From Streptomyces sp. DI166 (GTDB lineage Bacteria; Actinomycetota; Actinomycetes; Streptomycetales; Streptomycetaceae), in contig NZ_FLSP01000059.1 of assembly GCF_900091315.1 (NCBI RefSeq), positions 1-54,077 of the forward strand: a stretch of DNA of 54,077 nt, given 5' to 3'. The position numbers were made by a program, and so were the translations under genes. How positions within the stretch are numbered: the first letter of the stretch is position 1; each line of letters starts with the position of its first letter. The notes beneath the pieces are model-generated. The model was given only the letters and a program-made list of their open reading frames with translations. It ran no database searches and was not told the DNA's origin. Of this stretch, positions 7,762-14,951 are shown one piece after another.

Positions 7762-8628
7762 TCAGCCCGCCGCCACCGTGAGCGGGGCGAACCGGCGCTG
7801 CCAGTCGCCGGGCAGCTCGTCCATGCCGTACGTCATCACCGCGTTGAAGGCGACGGATTCGAGGCCCCGCGATGTGACCCAGGCCAGCAGTTCCTCGTGC
7901 CGTACGTCGATGTCGGTGCGCAGCGGGCGGTCGGTGCGGGCGGCGAGGGAGGCGATCAGGGCCTGGGCGGTCGGCGTGTCCCGGGCGATCAGCGGGCCGA
8001 CGACATGGGTGTGCATATTGGGCCAGGCGGCCGCGTACCCGGTGATCCGGCCGCGCTCCTCGGCGACCCGCAGCTGGTCGGCGAAGGCGGGCAGCCGGGT
8101 GATGAGGGGAGTGCGGTCGGAGCCGAAGACCTCTTCGTCGAGCCGGAGGATCGCGGGCAGGTCCTCGGCGGTGGCCGCGCGGGTGGCGACCTGGGGGTCC
8201 TCGGCCCGGGGAGTGAACCGGCCGACGACCATCTCGGCCCGGCCGGTGGCCTTGAAGCCCAGCTCCTCATAGAGCGGCCGGCCGTTCGGCGTCGCGTGAA
8301 GGGTCAGCGGGACGGTGCCCAACGACTCGACGACATGGTGCATCAGGTGGCGTCCGATGCCCTGGCGGGCGTGGCGTTCGGCGACCAGGACCATGCCGAT
8401 GGCCGCCAGGTCGGGCCGCTCGGCCGGGCCGTACCGGGTGACCACACAGGCGGCCACCAGCCCGCCTTCGGGGTCGTCGATGCCGTAACCCTGTCCCGCG
8501 GTGAGGAGGAACCCCCACTTGTGTTCCTCCCGGGGCCACCCCCGGTTCTCGGACAGGTCGGCGCAGGCGGTGAGGTCGCGGAGCGTCAGACGGCGGATGG
8601 GCAGAGCGGTGGGGATAGGTGTCGGCAC
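7762..8628 (-). CDS. GNAT family acetyltransferase with C-terminal acetyltransferase-like domain
   Basis: 288 residues. The N-terminal half is a GNAT fold: PIRRLTLRDL opens it, IGMVLVAERHARQGIGRHLMHHV is the strand plus acetyl-CoA loop, and LYEELGFKATG is the C-terminal motif. The second half looks like the degenerate GNAT-related domain (Acetyltransf_18 type) found in two-domain members. GTG start at 8628 has no clear ribosome binding site. Substrate unknown. Confidence 0.85.
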   Translation of the reverse strand: MPTPIPTALPIRRLTLRDLTACADLSENRGWPREEHKWGFLLTAGQGYGIDDPEGGLVAACVVTRYGPAERPDLAAIGMVLVAERHARQGIGRHLMHHVVESLGTVPLTLHATPNGRPLYEELGFKATGRAEMVVGRFTPRAEDPQVATRAATAEDLPAILRLDEEVFGSDRTPLITRLPAFADQLRVAEERGRITGYAAAWPNMHTHVVGPLIARDTPTAQALIASLAARTDRPLRTDIDVRHEELLAWVTSRGLESVAFNAVMTYGMDELPGDWQRRFAPLTVAAG

Positions 8629-8645
8629 GCAGGTCAGGCTGTCCG

Positions 8646-8670
8646 ACAGGTGGCCCCGGCGTCCACCTGT
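8646..8670. terminator. Hairpin between NUDIX and GNAT genes
   Basis: Perfect 8-bp stem 8646-8653 with 8663-8670 in the 99-base gap between two minus-strand genes; a likely terminator of the NUDIX gene, although its T-rich side faces the plus direction. Confidence 0.4.
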
Positions 8671-8727
8671 TTCGGCTGAGACATACGTCCTTTTGGCCAG
8701 GTCATGGCGGACCCGGCCGCCGGGGGA

Positions 8728-9210
8728 TCAGCCCAGGTCCGGTGCGTGCATCGCCCGTACGCCCTCGATGTTGCCGTCCAGATAGTGCCGTAGCGACAGG
8801 GGAACGAGATGGACCGAGGCGATGCCGACGCGGGTGAACGGCACCCGCACGATCTCGTACTCGCCGATGGGCTCCTCCACTTCGGGCCCGTGCCGCAGGG
8901 AGGCGTCCATCGACTCCAGTCGGCAGACGAAGAAGTGCTGGACCTTCACCCCGGTCGCGCCGCCGTCCTCGCCGATGTGCTCGACGGTGTCGACGAAGCA
9001 GGGGACCACATCGACGATCTTGGCGCCGAGCTCCTCGTAGACCTCGCGATGGAGGGCGTCCACGACGGTCGCGTCCGTGGGCTCGACCCCGCCGCCGGGG
9101 GTGACCCAGTAGGGATCCATGCCCGGCTTGGTGCGCTTGATCAGGATCAGGTCGTCACCGTCCAGCAGAACGGCGCGGGCGGTGCGCTTGACCACGGGTC
9201 GGACGGTCAT
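8728..9210 (-). CDS. NUDIX hydrolase
   Basis: 160 residues. Hydrolyses a nucleoside diphosphate linked to another group; substrate not predictable. The NUDIX helix carries REVYEELGA with the metal-binding REx2EE, but the upstream part is slightly unusual: the first Glu of the G-x5-E motif is Asp (in GVEPTD) and there is one extra residue before the Arg. Two parS-like sites lie in the gap upstream of its start. Confidence 0.9.
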   Translation of the reverse strand: MTVRPVVKRTARAVLLDGDDLILIKRTKPGMDPYWVTPGGGVEPTDATVVDALHREVYEELGAKIVDVVPCFVDTVEHIGEDGGATGVKVQHFFVCRLESMDASLRHGPEVEEPIGEYEIVRVPFTRVGIASVHLVPLSLRHYLDGNIEGVRAMHAPDLG

Positions 9211-9231
9211 GGGAGAAATGTGGCCCGGCTG

Positions 9232-9245
9232 GTTCCACGTGAAAC
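9232..9245. other. parS-like site (1 mismatch)
   Basis: GTTCCACGTGAAAC, one change from the consensus. It lies between the NUDIX start and the LysR stop and forms a pair with 9256-9269, 24 bp apart. Confidence 0.8.
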
Positions 9246-9255
9246 CTCGTGCTTG

Positions 9256-9269
9256 GTTCCACGTGAAAC
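9256..9269. other. parS-like site (1 mismatch)
   Basis: GTTCCACGTGAAAC, identical to the neighbour at 9232-9245. Confidence 0.8.
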
Positions 9270-9276
9270 ATCGCGG

Positions 9277-10182
9277 TCAGCACCACTCCGCCGCCGACTG
9301 CAACAGCCACTCGTGGGCCCGTGCGACATGCGGCATCGCCAGTGTCCCGGTGCGTACGACCAGGAAGTACGTCCGCAGCGGCGGTACGGCCGGTTCGTGC
9401 AGGGCGACCACCTCGCCGCGCTCCAGCGCGGGCGCGCACAGATAGCGGGGCAGGACCGCGAGACCCGCTCCGGCGGCGGCGCAGGCCAGTACCGCCCGCA
9501 GGTCGGGGACGATCACGGTGCCGGGGGCGGCCGGGCGGGAGTCGAAGACGGAGGCCCAGTAGCGGGAGACGAAGGGCAGGGACTCGTGCACCTCGATCAC
9601 CGGGACGTCCTCCAGCGCCCGCGCTCCCTCGTGCCGCGCGGTCTGGGGGCCGATCTTGTCCGCCCAGCGCGGGGCGGCCAGCAGGACGTGCTCCTCGTCG
9701 CAGAGGGCAGTCGCGGTGAGCAGAGCACCGCGCGGGCGGGCGGTGCTGATGGCCAGATCATGATGTCCGGCGGCCAGCCCTTCCAGCGTCTCCTCGGCGG
9801 TGCCGAAGGAGGCCCGCAACGCGAACGGCTGGCCGTCCTCGCCGGTCAGCTCGGTGAGCGCGGGCAGCGCCCGCTCGGCGGTGAACTCGGGCGGCCCGGC
9901 CAGGTGCAGGGTCCGTAAGGAGGACTCGTCGTCCAGGCCGGCCTCGGTGATCTCGACCAGGGCGTCCAGATGGGGAGCCGCCTTGTGCGCGAGTTCGTCG
10001 CCGATGCTCGTCGGTGTCACCCCGCGGGCCTGCCGCAGGAAGAGCGGGCGGCCCAGTTGCCGTTCGAGGGTGCGGATCTGGGAGGTCACCGCGGGCTGGG
10101 ACAGACCCAGCAGCGCGGCGGCACGCGTGAAGGAACCGGCCCTGTGCACCGTCACGAAGGTGCGCAGCAAGGCCAAGTCCAT
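9277..10182 (-). CDS. LysR family transcriptional regulator
   Basis: 301 residues. The N-terminal winged helix-turn-helix (about 1-60) has the LysR pattern FVTVHRAGSFTRAAALLGLSQPAVT; the rest is the two-lobed effector domain. ATG 10182 is chosen because GGGAGGG lies eight bases upstream, excluding 17 extra codons of the longer frame. There is no divergently transcribed target beside it, so its regulon is unclear. Candidate autoregulatory dyads lie upstream (10234-10251). Confidence 0.92.
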   Translation of the reverse strand: MDLALLRTFVTVHRAGSFTRAAALLGLSQPAVTSQIRTLERQLGRPLFLRQARGVTPTSIGDELAHKAAPHLDALVEITEAGLDDESSLRTLHLAGPPEFTAERALPALTELTGEDGQPFALRASFGTAEETLEGLAAGHHDLAISTARPRGALLTATALCDEEHVLLAAPRWADKIGPQTARHEGARALEDVPVIEVHESLPFVSRYWASVFDSRPAAPGTVIVPDLRAVLACAAAGAGLAVLPRYLCAPALERGEVVALHEPAVPPLRTYFLVVRTGTLAMPHVARAHEWLLQSAAEWC

Positions 10183-10233
10183 GCCAACACCCTCCCCTCT
10201 TCGGCCCTCCCTCGGCCCCCCGACCGCGCTCAA

Positions 10234-10251
10234 CTATAAATAAGTCGATAG
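10234..10251. promoter_or_regulatory. Possible LysR binding dyad
   Basis: CTAT-N10-ATAG, an interrupted dyad of the T-N11-A kind typical of LysR operators, about 50 bases before the LysR start. A second interrupted repeat, CTCTGTC...GACA(C)AGAG, follows within 50 bases. The 240-base gap 10183-10422 holds these and the terminator below. Confidence 0.4.
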
Positions 10252-10331
10252 GTCTCTGTCGCTACTGTGATTGGACACTGACACAGAGTCAACTAGCCTT
10301 GTGTGCGCGGTTCTTCGCGCGCGGAACCGAA

Positions 10332-10368
10332 GGCGGTCCGAGCCACGAGGGGGGAGGCTCGGACCGCC
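10332..10368 (-). terminator. Terminator of the holin-ptpA-lyase operon
   Basis: Perfect 13-bp stem (10332-10344 with 10356-10368) downstream of the PLP enzyme stop at 10423. Confidence 0.8.
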
Positions 10369-10422
10369 GGTTGTACGTAGCATGCTCCGCACCCGGGCGT
10401 AGCCGTCCTCCCCCGGAGCCGG

Positions 10423-11562
10423 TCACTGCGCCGACTCCCGGAGCGCACGCAGCACATCGGCCACCAGGTCCTCGGGGTCCTCGGCGCCCACGGAGAGCCG
10501 GATGAAGCCCTCCGGCACCGCGTCCCCGCCCCAGCGTCCGCGCCGCTCGGCCGTGGACCGCACCCCGCCGAAACTGGTCGCGTCGTCCACCAGCCGCAGC
10601 GCGTGCAGAAAACGCTCGGCACGCGCGCGTGAGGGCAACGTGAAGGAGACCACGCACCCATGGCGCCGCATCTGCCGTACGGCGATCGCGTGGGAGGGGT
10701 CGGACGGCAGGCCCGGATAGCGCACCTTCAGGTCCTCGGGCCAGTCCCGCAGCGCCTCGGCGACCACGAGAGCGGTGGCGTCCTGCCGGTCCACCCGCAA
10801 CGGGAGCGTGGCCAGGGAGCGATGTGCCAGCCACGCCTCCATGGGCCCCGGAATCGCCCCGACGAGCTTGCGCCAGCGGCGTACGGCGGTCATCGCCGCG
10901 TCGTCGCGGCCGCACACATAGCCGAGCAGGATGTCGCCGTGCCCGGTGAGCTGCTTGGTGCCGCTCGCGACCGAGAAATCCGCGCCGAGCTCCAGCGGGC
11001 GCTGCCCGAGCGGGGTCGCGAGGGTGTTGTCGACGGCGACGAGGGCGCCACGCGCGTGTGCCGCCTCGACGAGCCGCCGGATGTCGCAGACGTCCAGTCC
11101 CGGGTTGGAGGGCGTCTCGATCCACAGCAGCCGGGCGCCGTCGAGGACGTCGAGCTGGGCGTCGCCGCCGGTCGGCGCGGTGCGCACCCGGACGCCGTAC
11201 GCCTCCAGCTGCTCGCGCACCAGGGGCAGCGCCTGGTAGCCGTCGTCGGGCAGGACGACGGTGTCCCCGGCGCGCAGCTGGGAGAAGAGGACCGAGGAGA
11301 CGGCGGCCATGCCGGAAGCGAAGACCAGCGTGTGCACGCCGTCCCCGCCGGGGGCCTCCAGCTCGCCGACCGCCCGTTCCAGACGGGTCCAGGTCGGGTT
11401 CTCGTCGCGGCCGTAGGTGTACGGGCCGGTCGGGTCGCCGGGCAGGTGGAAGTGGGCCGCGAACACCGGTCCGGGCAGGGCCGGCTCGTGCTTGACCGGG
11501 TCCGGCAGCCCGGCGCGCACCGCACGGGTGCCCTCCCCGAGGGGCCGCGCGGCCCCGCTCAC
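10423..11562 (-). CDS. PLP-dependent Cys/Met metabolism enzyme (cystathionine gamma-lyase/synthase family)
   Basis: 379 residues. The Schiff-base lysine is Lys203 in SGTKQLTGHGD; IETPSNPGLDVCDI and VAVDNTLATP (PLP-ring Asp) are the other family motifs. These enzymes catalyse beta or gamma elimination or replacement on sulfur amino acids; which one cannot be told. The GTG start overlaps the ptpA stop in a GTGA arrangement, so translation is coupled. The longer in-frame extension upstream overlaps ptpA and is rejected. Confidence 0.9.
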   Translation of the reverse strand: MSGAARPLGEGTRAVRAGLPDPVKHEPALPGPVFAAHFHLPGDPTGPYTYGRDENPTWTRLERAVGELEAPGGDGVHTLVFASGMAAVSSVLFSQLRAGDTVVLPDDGYQALPLVREQLEAYGVRVRTAPTGGDAQLDVLDGARLLWIETPSNPGLDVCDIRRLVEAAHARGALVAVDNTLATPLGQRPLELGADFSVASGTKQLTGHGDILLGYVCGRDDAAMTAVRRWRKLVGAIPGPMEAWLAHRSLATLPLRVDRQDATALVVAEALRDWPEDLKVRYPGLPSDPSHAIAVRQMRRHGCVVSFTLPSRARAERFLHALRLVDDATSFGGVRSTAERRGRWGGDAVPEGFIRLSVGAEDPEDLVADVLRALRESAQ

Positions 11563-12050
11563 GCCGCCCGCCCCCGAACGGCCTCGCGCACGGCGTCGAG
11601 CAGCCCGGCGCTCGCCGCCTCGACCATCTCCAGACACTCCTCGAAGCCGTCCATGCCCCCGTAGTACGGGTCAGGCACATCGAGGTCGTCGCCCGCCGCG
11701 GGGTCGTAGGAGCGCAGCAGCCGCACCTTCGCCGCGTCCTCCTCGCTGGGTGCGAGCCGGCGCAGCGCCTTCAGGTGGCCCTCGTCGAGCGCGACGACCA
11801 GGTCGAGGCGGGCGAACCAGGAGTGCTGGAACTGGCGGGCGGTGTGGGTGCCGTCGTAGCCGTTGCTCTCCAGCACCGAGACGGTGCGCGGGTCGGCCGG
11901 GTCGCCCTCGTGCCAGCCGCCGGTGCCGGCGCTGTCGACCTCGACCAGGCCGTCCAGCCCGGCCTCGGCCACCCGCTCCCGGAAGACCGACTCGGCCATC
12001 GGGGAACGGCAGATGTTGCCCGTGCAGACGAAACAGACGCGGTACGTCAT
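11559..12050 (-). CDS. ptpA: Low-molecular-weight protein tyrosine phosphatase
   Basis: 163 residues, one LMW-PTP domain. The phosphate loop is Cys9-TGNIC-Arg15-Ser, and the general acid Asp127 lies in DPYYGG. It removes phosphate from tyrosine residues. The homologous S. coelicolor PtpA is known to influence pigmented antibiotic production. It is second in an operon: six bases follow the holin-like gene, and its stop overlaps the start of the PLP enzyme. Confidence 0.95.
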   Translation of the reverse strand: MTYRVCFVCTGNICRSPMAESVFRERVAEAGLDGLVEVDSAGTGGWHEGDPADPRTVSVLESNGYDGTHTARQFQHSWFARLDLVVALDEGHLKALRRLAPSEEDAAKVRLLRSYDPAAGDDLDVPDPYYGGMDGFEECLEMVEAASAGLLDAVREAVRGRAA

Positions 12051-12056
12051 CGGCGC

Positions 12057-12434
12057 TCAGTCCCCGTCGGGCAGGAACGCGTTGAGCGCCCAGGAGACCA
12101 CGGAGATGATCAGGCCGCCGAGCACCGCGGTCCAGAAACCGTCGACATGGAAGCTCAGGTCCAGCTTGTCGGCGAGCCACGAGGTCAGCAGCAGCATCAG
12201 CGCGTTCACGATCAGGGTGAACAGGCCGAGCGTGAGCACGAGCAGCGGCAGGCTCAGCAGCGTCACGAGCGGCTTCACCACCACGTTGACCAGCCCGAAG
12301 ATCAGCGCGACCAGGAGCAGGGTGCCGACCTTCTTGCCGGTGCTGTCACCGGTGAGGGTGATCTTGTCCAGCAGCCATACGGCGACCGCCAGGGCGCCCG
12401 CGTTGGCGATCGTCTTGACTACGAAATTCTTCAT
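12057..12434 (-). CDS. Phage-holin-family (holin superfamily IV-like) membrane protein
   Basis: 125 residues with four hydrophobic helices and almost no soluble domain. It resembles the mycobacterial four-TM holin-like family (related to YvlD proteins), which is chromosomal and not a phage lysis gene here. Start ATG 12434 (MKNFVVKT); an 18-codon extension is rejected because it overlaps the promoter region shared with the cupin gene. First gene of the ptpA operon. Function unknown. Confidence 0.85.
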   Translation of the reverse strand: MKNFVVKTIANAGALAVAVWLLDKITLTGDSTGKKVGTLLLVALIFGLVNVVVKPLVTLLSLPLLVLTLGLFTLIVNALMLLLTSWLADKLDLSFHVDGFWTAVLGGLIISVVSWALNAFLPDGD

Positions 12435-12494
12435 GTGTCTGATCGTGGCAGACGAGATCGGAAACGAGCAGTGGCAGAGAGCGGGCAACTAGCG

Positions 12495-12812
12495 ATGAAG
12501 GCATTCCGGCTGGACGAACTGGAGGCGGAGCGCGCCGCGAACGACGGCGCATACCTCCAGTTCCTGCGGGAACGGAACATGTCGGTCGGTCTGTACGCGC
12601 TCAACGCCGGCGAGCACGACCCGCAGCAGCCGCACAACCAGGACGAGGTCTACTTCGTGGTGAGCGGCCGCGCGGCGATCACCGTGGGCATGGAGACCAC
12701 GCAGGTGGCGCGGGGCAGCGTGGTGTACGTGCCGGCCGGGGTGGCCCACAAGTTCCACCACATCAGCGAGGATCTGCGGGTCCTCGTCGTGTTCTCTCCG
12801 CCCGAGAGCTGA
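12495..12812 (+). CDS. Small cupin-domain protein
   Basis: 105 residues, a single cupin barrel. Motif 1 is EHDPQQPHNQDEVYFVVSG and motif 2 is VYVPAGVAHKFHHI, which supply the usual metal-binding His/Glu residues. May be an enzyme or sensor; the substrate is unknown. Divergent from the holin operon with only 60 bases between starts. ATG 12495 gives a complete single domain; the longer upstream open frame is antisense to ptpA. Confidence 0.88.
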   Translation: MKAFRLDELEAERAANDGAYLQFLRERNMSVGLYALNAGEHDPQQPHNQDEVYFVVSGRAAITVGMETTQVARGSVVYVPAGVAHKFHHISEDLRVLVVFSPPES

Positions 12813-12917
12813 GGGTCGGCCCCCGGAATCCCTAGGGGATCGATCAGGGGAGGACGGGGGGGCGCGACGGCCCCGCCCGACCCCCTCGCCGCCCTAGCAT
12901 CGAAGCAGGCAAGAAAA

Positions 12918-12948
12918 GACGGTCCCGCGGTCACAGCGCGGGGCCGTC
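12918..12948 (+). terminator. Probable terminator downstream of the cupin gene
   Basis: A 12-bp stem (12918-12929 with 12937-12948, one G-U) after an A-rich run, 105 bases past the cupin stop and just before the next gene. It could instead be a leader hairpin of that gene. Confidence 0.5.
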
Positions 12949-12995
12949 CCACAGGACCCGGCACAGTGACGGGCGGAGAGGTAAGGACAAGGACG

Positions 12996-13208
12996 ATGGG
13001 TGAGTTCTTCGCGGGACTGCCGTGGTGGGTCAAGTGGATCGCGGTGCCGGTCATCGCCCTGGTCGTGTTCGGCGGGCTGATAGCCAGCGTGGTCACCTTC
13101 GTCATCGGGCTGCTGTTCAAGGTGCTGGTCTTCGTGGCCCTGGTCGGCGGACTCGTCTACGTCGTGCGGAAGTTCACGTCGAGCTCCTCCTCGCGCGGGG
13201 ACTTCTGA
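12996..13208 (+). CDS. Small membrane protein (DUF5326-like)
   Basis: 70 residues: a WWVKW motif, then two hydrophobic helices and a Ser-rich tail. It matches, from memory, the actinobacterial DUF5326 family; no function is known. ATG 12996 is chosen because AAGGAC precedes it; ten additional upstream codons are not membrane-like. It stands alone, with a short hairpin after it. Confidence 0.8.
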   Translation: MGEFFAGLPWWVKWIAVPVIALVVFGGLIASVVTFVIGLLFKVLVFVALVGGLVYVVRKFTSSSSSRGDF

Positions 13209-13250
13209 GTGACACCGCGGGCACCGGTGGGCGGTAACCAGAATCACCGG

Positions 13251-13268
13251 TTCCCTCGGGCGAGGGAA
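13251..13268 (+). terminator. Short hairpin after the DUF5326-like gene
   Basis: A 7-bp stem with GGGC loop and TTT immediately 3'. A second hairpin, CGCGGGG-ACGA-CCCCGCG, lies at 13326-13343 in the ssgR leader. Confidence 0.5.
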
Positions 13269-13407
13269 GTTTCGCGGGCAGGCCGTCTACGAGCGCTGAT
13301 GGACGAATAGAGTCCGGGAAATCGACGCGGGGACGACCCCGCGAGCGGCGTACACCCCCACCCGTGTTCCCCGCACGGGCTGCCCCCTCGCGCTTCGGGA
13401 GTGACCC

Positions 13408-14298
13408 TTGGCCACGGCTGACACCGCCCTCTCCGAAACCCACGCAGCCCGAGCGACAGCCCGGGCCCCCGGCACCGGCACCTGCGCCCGCCCCCCGGCC
13501 CAGCCGACACCGCAGGACCCCGCGCCCGCCCACCCTGCTGGCGGCGCGCACTCCGCGACCCTCATCGGCTCCGTGCAGCGCGCGATGCGCCTGCTGGAAT
13601 CCGTCGCCGAGCACGAACACGGCGCTCCCGCCAAACAGTTGGCCCGCGAGACCGGTCTCGCCCTGCCGACCGCCTACCACCTGCTGCGCACCCTGGTCCA
13701 CGAGGGCTATCTACGGCGCGAGAAGGGCCTGTTCTTCCTGGGGGAGGCGGCCGAGCGGCTGAGCAGCAGCGGAGCACAGCAGAAACGTCGCAGCGCGGTC
13801 GCCGACGCGCTCGCCCACTGGCGGGACGCCATCGGTGTGCCCGTGTACTACGCGATGTACCGCGACGGCGAGATCGAGGTCATGTGCGTCTCCGACACGC
13901 CCGGCAATCCGGCCGTCGAGGAATGGGCCGACTTCCGGGAGACCGGGCACGCGCACGCCATCGGTCAGTGTCTGCTGGCCCAGTTGGACGAGGGCTCGCG
14001 CCGGGAGCATCTGGAGCGCTACCCGGTGCAGCCCCTCACCCCGTACACGGTGGGGGACGACCGCACCCTGCTCCGGCGGCTGGACCGGATGCAGCGCATG
14101 GAGCTGGTGACCGAGCGTCAGGAGTACGCGCTGGGCACGGTGTGCGCCGCCATTCCGATCACTGTGGGTACAACAGCGGCGACCATGGCGATCTCCCTTC
14201 CGTGCCATCAGGCCGACCGTCTGATGGCCGCGGCACGCCAGTTGCAGGGCGAGATCGGGCGACATCTGGGTTCGCTCGCGATCTCTATCAGCATCTGA
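13408..14298 (+). CDS. ssgR: SsgR, IclR-family activator of ssgA
   Basis: 296 residues. Residues 1-50 are a disordered Ala/Pro stretch; the IclR-type winged HTH covers about 52-115 (SVQRAMRLLESVAEHEHGAPAK...), followed by the ligand-binding domain. TTG 13408 is the earliest possible start because a stop lies one codon upstream; a GGGAG site precedes it. Directly before ssgA, as in S. coelicolor, where SsgR is needed for ssgA transcription and sporulation. Confidence 0.95.
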   Translation: MATADTALSETHAARATARAPGTGTCARPPAQPTPQDPAPAHPAGGAHSATLIGSVQRAMRLLESVAEHEHGAPAKQLARETGLALPTAYHLLRTLVHEGYLRREKGLFFLGEAAERLSSSGAQQKRRSAVADALAHWRDAIGVPVYYAMYRDGEIEVMCVSDTPGNPAVEEWADFRETGHAHAIGQCLLAQLDEGSRREHLERYPVQPLTPYTVGDDRTLLRRLDRMQRMELVTERQEYALGTVCAAIPITVGTTAATMAISLPCHQADRLMAAARQLQGEIGRHLGSLAISISI

Positions 14299-14397
14299 AA
14301 ACTCACTCCTTGTGATCTCCTGTGTACGTTCAGCAAGATTTCCCAGTGTCAGGCGGATCATTCCTGGCCGATACGACGGCAGATGACGGGGTAGGCG

Positions 14398-14835
14398 ATG
14401 CGCGAGTCCGTACAGGCAGAGGTCATGATGAGCTTTCTCGTCTCCGAGGAGCTCTCCTTCCGCATTCCGGTGGAGTTGCGGTACGAGACCTCTGATCCCT
14501 ATGCCGTGCGGCTGACCTTCCATCTCCCCGGGGACGCCCCGGTGACCTGGGCGTTCGGGCGGGAGCTGCTGATCGACGGGGTGGGCCGGCCATGCGGTGA
14601 GGGCGATGTGCGGGTCGCCCCGGCCGACCCCGACAGCCTCGGCGATGTGCTGATCCGGCTTCAGGTCGGCGGCGACCACGCGCTGTTCCGGTCCTCCTCG
14701 GCGCCGCTCATCGCCTTCCTCGACCGTACGGACAAGCTGGTGCCGCTGGGGCAGGAGGCCGCCCTGTCCGACTTCGACGCCAGCCTCGACGAGGCCCTGG
14801 ACCGCATCCTGGCCGAGGAGCAGAGCGCGGGGTGA
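14398..14835 (+). CDS. ssgA: SsgA, sporulation-specific cell division regulator
   Basis: 145 residues, full-length founder of the SsgA-like (SALP) family, found in sporulating actinomycetes. SALP hallmarks are PVELRYETSDPYAVRLTFHLPGD and VTWAFGRELL. SsgA marks septum sites in aerial hyphae and works with SsgB to recruit FtsZ. It is 100 bases after ssgR, the expected activator, and a 14-bp terminator follows. Confidence 0.97.
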   Translation: MRESVQAEVMMSFLVSEELSFRIPVELRYETSDPYAVRLTFHLPGDAPVTWAFGRELLIDGVGRPCGEGDVRVAPADPDSLGDVLIRLQVGGDHALFRSSSAPLIAFLDRTDKLVPLGQEAALSDFDASLDEALDRILAEEQSAG

Positions 14836-14836
14836 A

Positions 14837-14877
14837 GCGTTACGGCAGGGGCAGCGGGGGCCGCCCTGCCGTAACGC
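14837..14877 (+). terminator. ssgA terminator
   Basis: Perfect 14-bp stem (14837-14850 with 14864-14877) starting right after the ssgA stop. A second hairpin at 14925-14942 (7 bp) probably ends the convergent YibE/F gene. Confidence 0.85.
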
Positions 14878-14951
14878 CCAGGGGCCGGCGGCGGGTGGTG
14901 CGCAGGAACGCTTCTCCTGCGGGAGGGCGCCCTTCGGCGCCCGGGACGCCG

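Noticed and set aside
12057..12434. Holin-like gene as a sign of a prophage.
   Set aside because: No other phage genes nearby; this small four-TM family is a normal chromosomal gene in actinomycetes.
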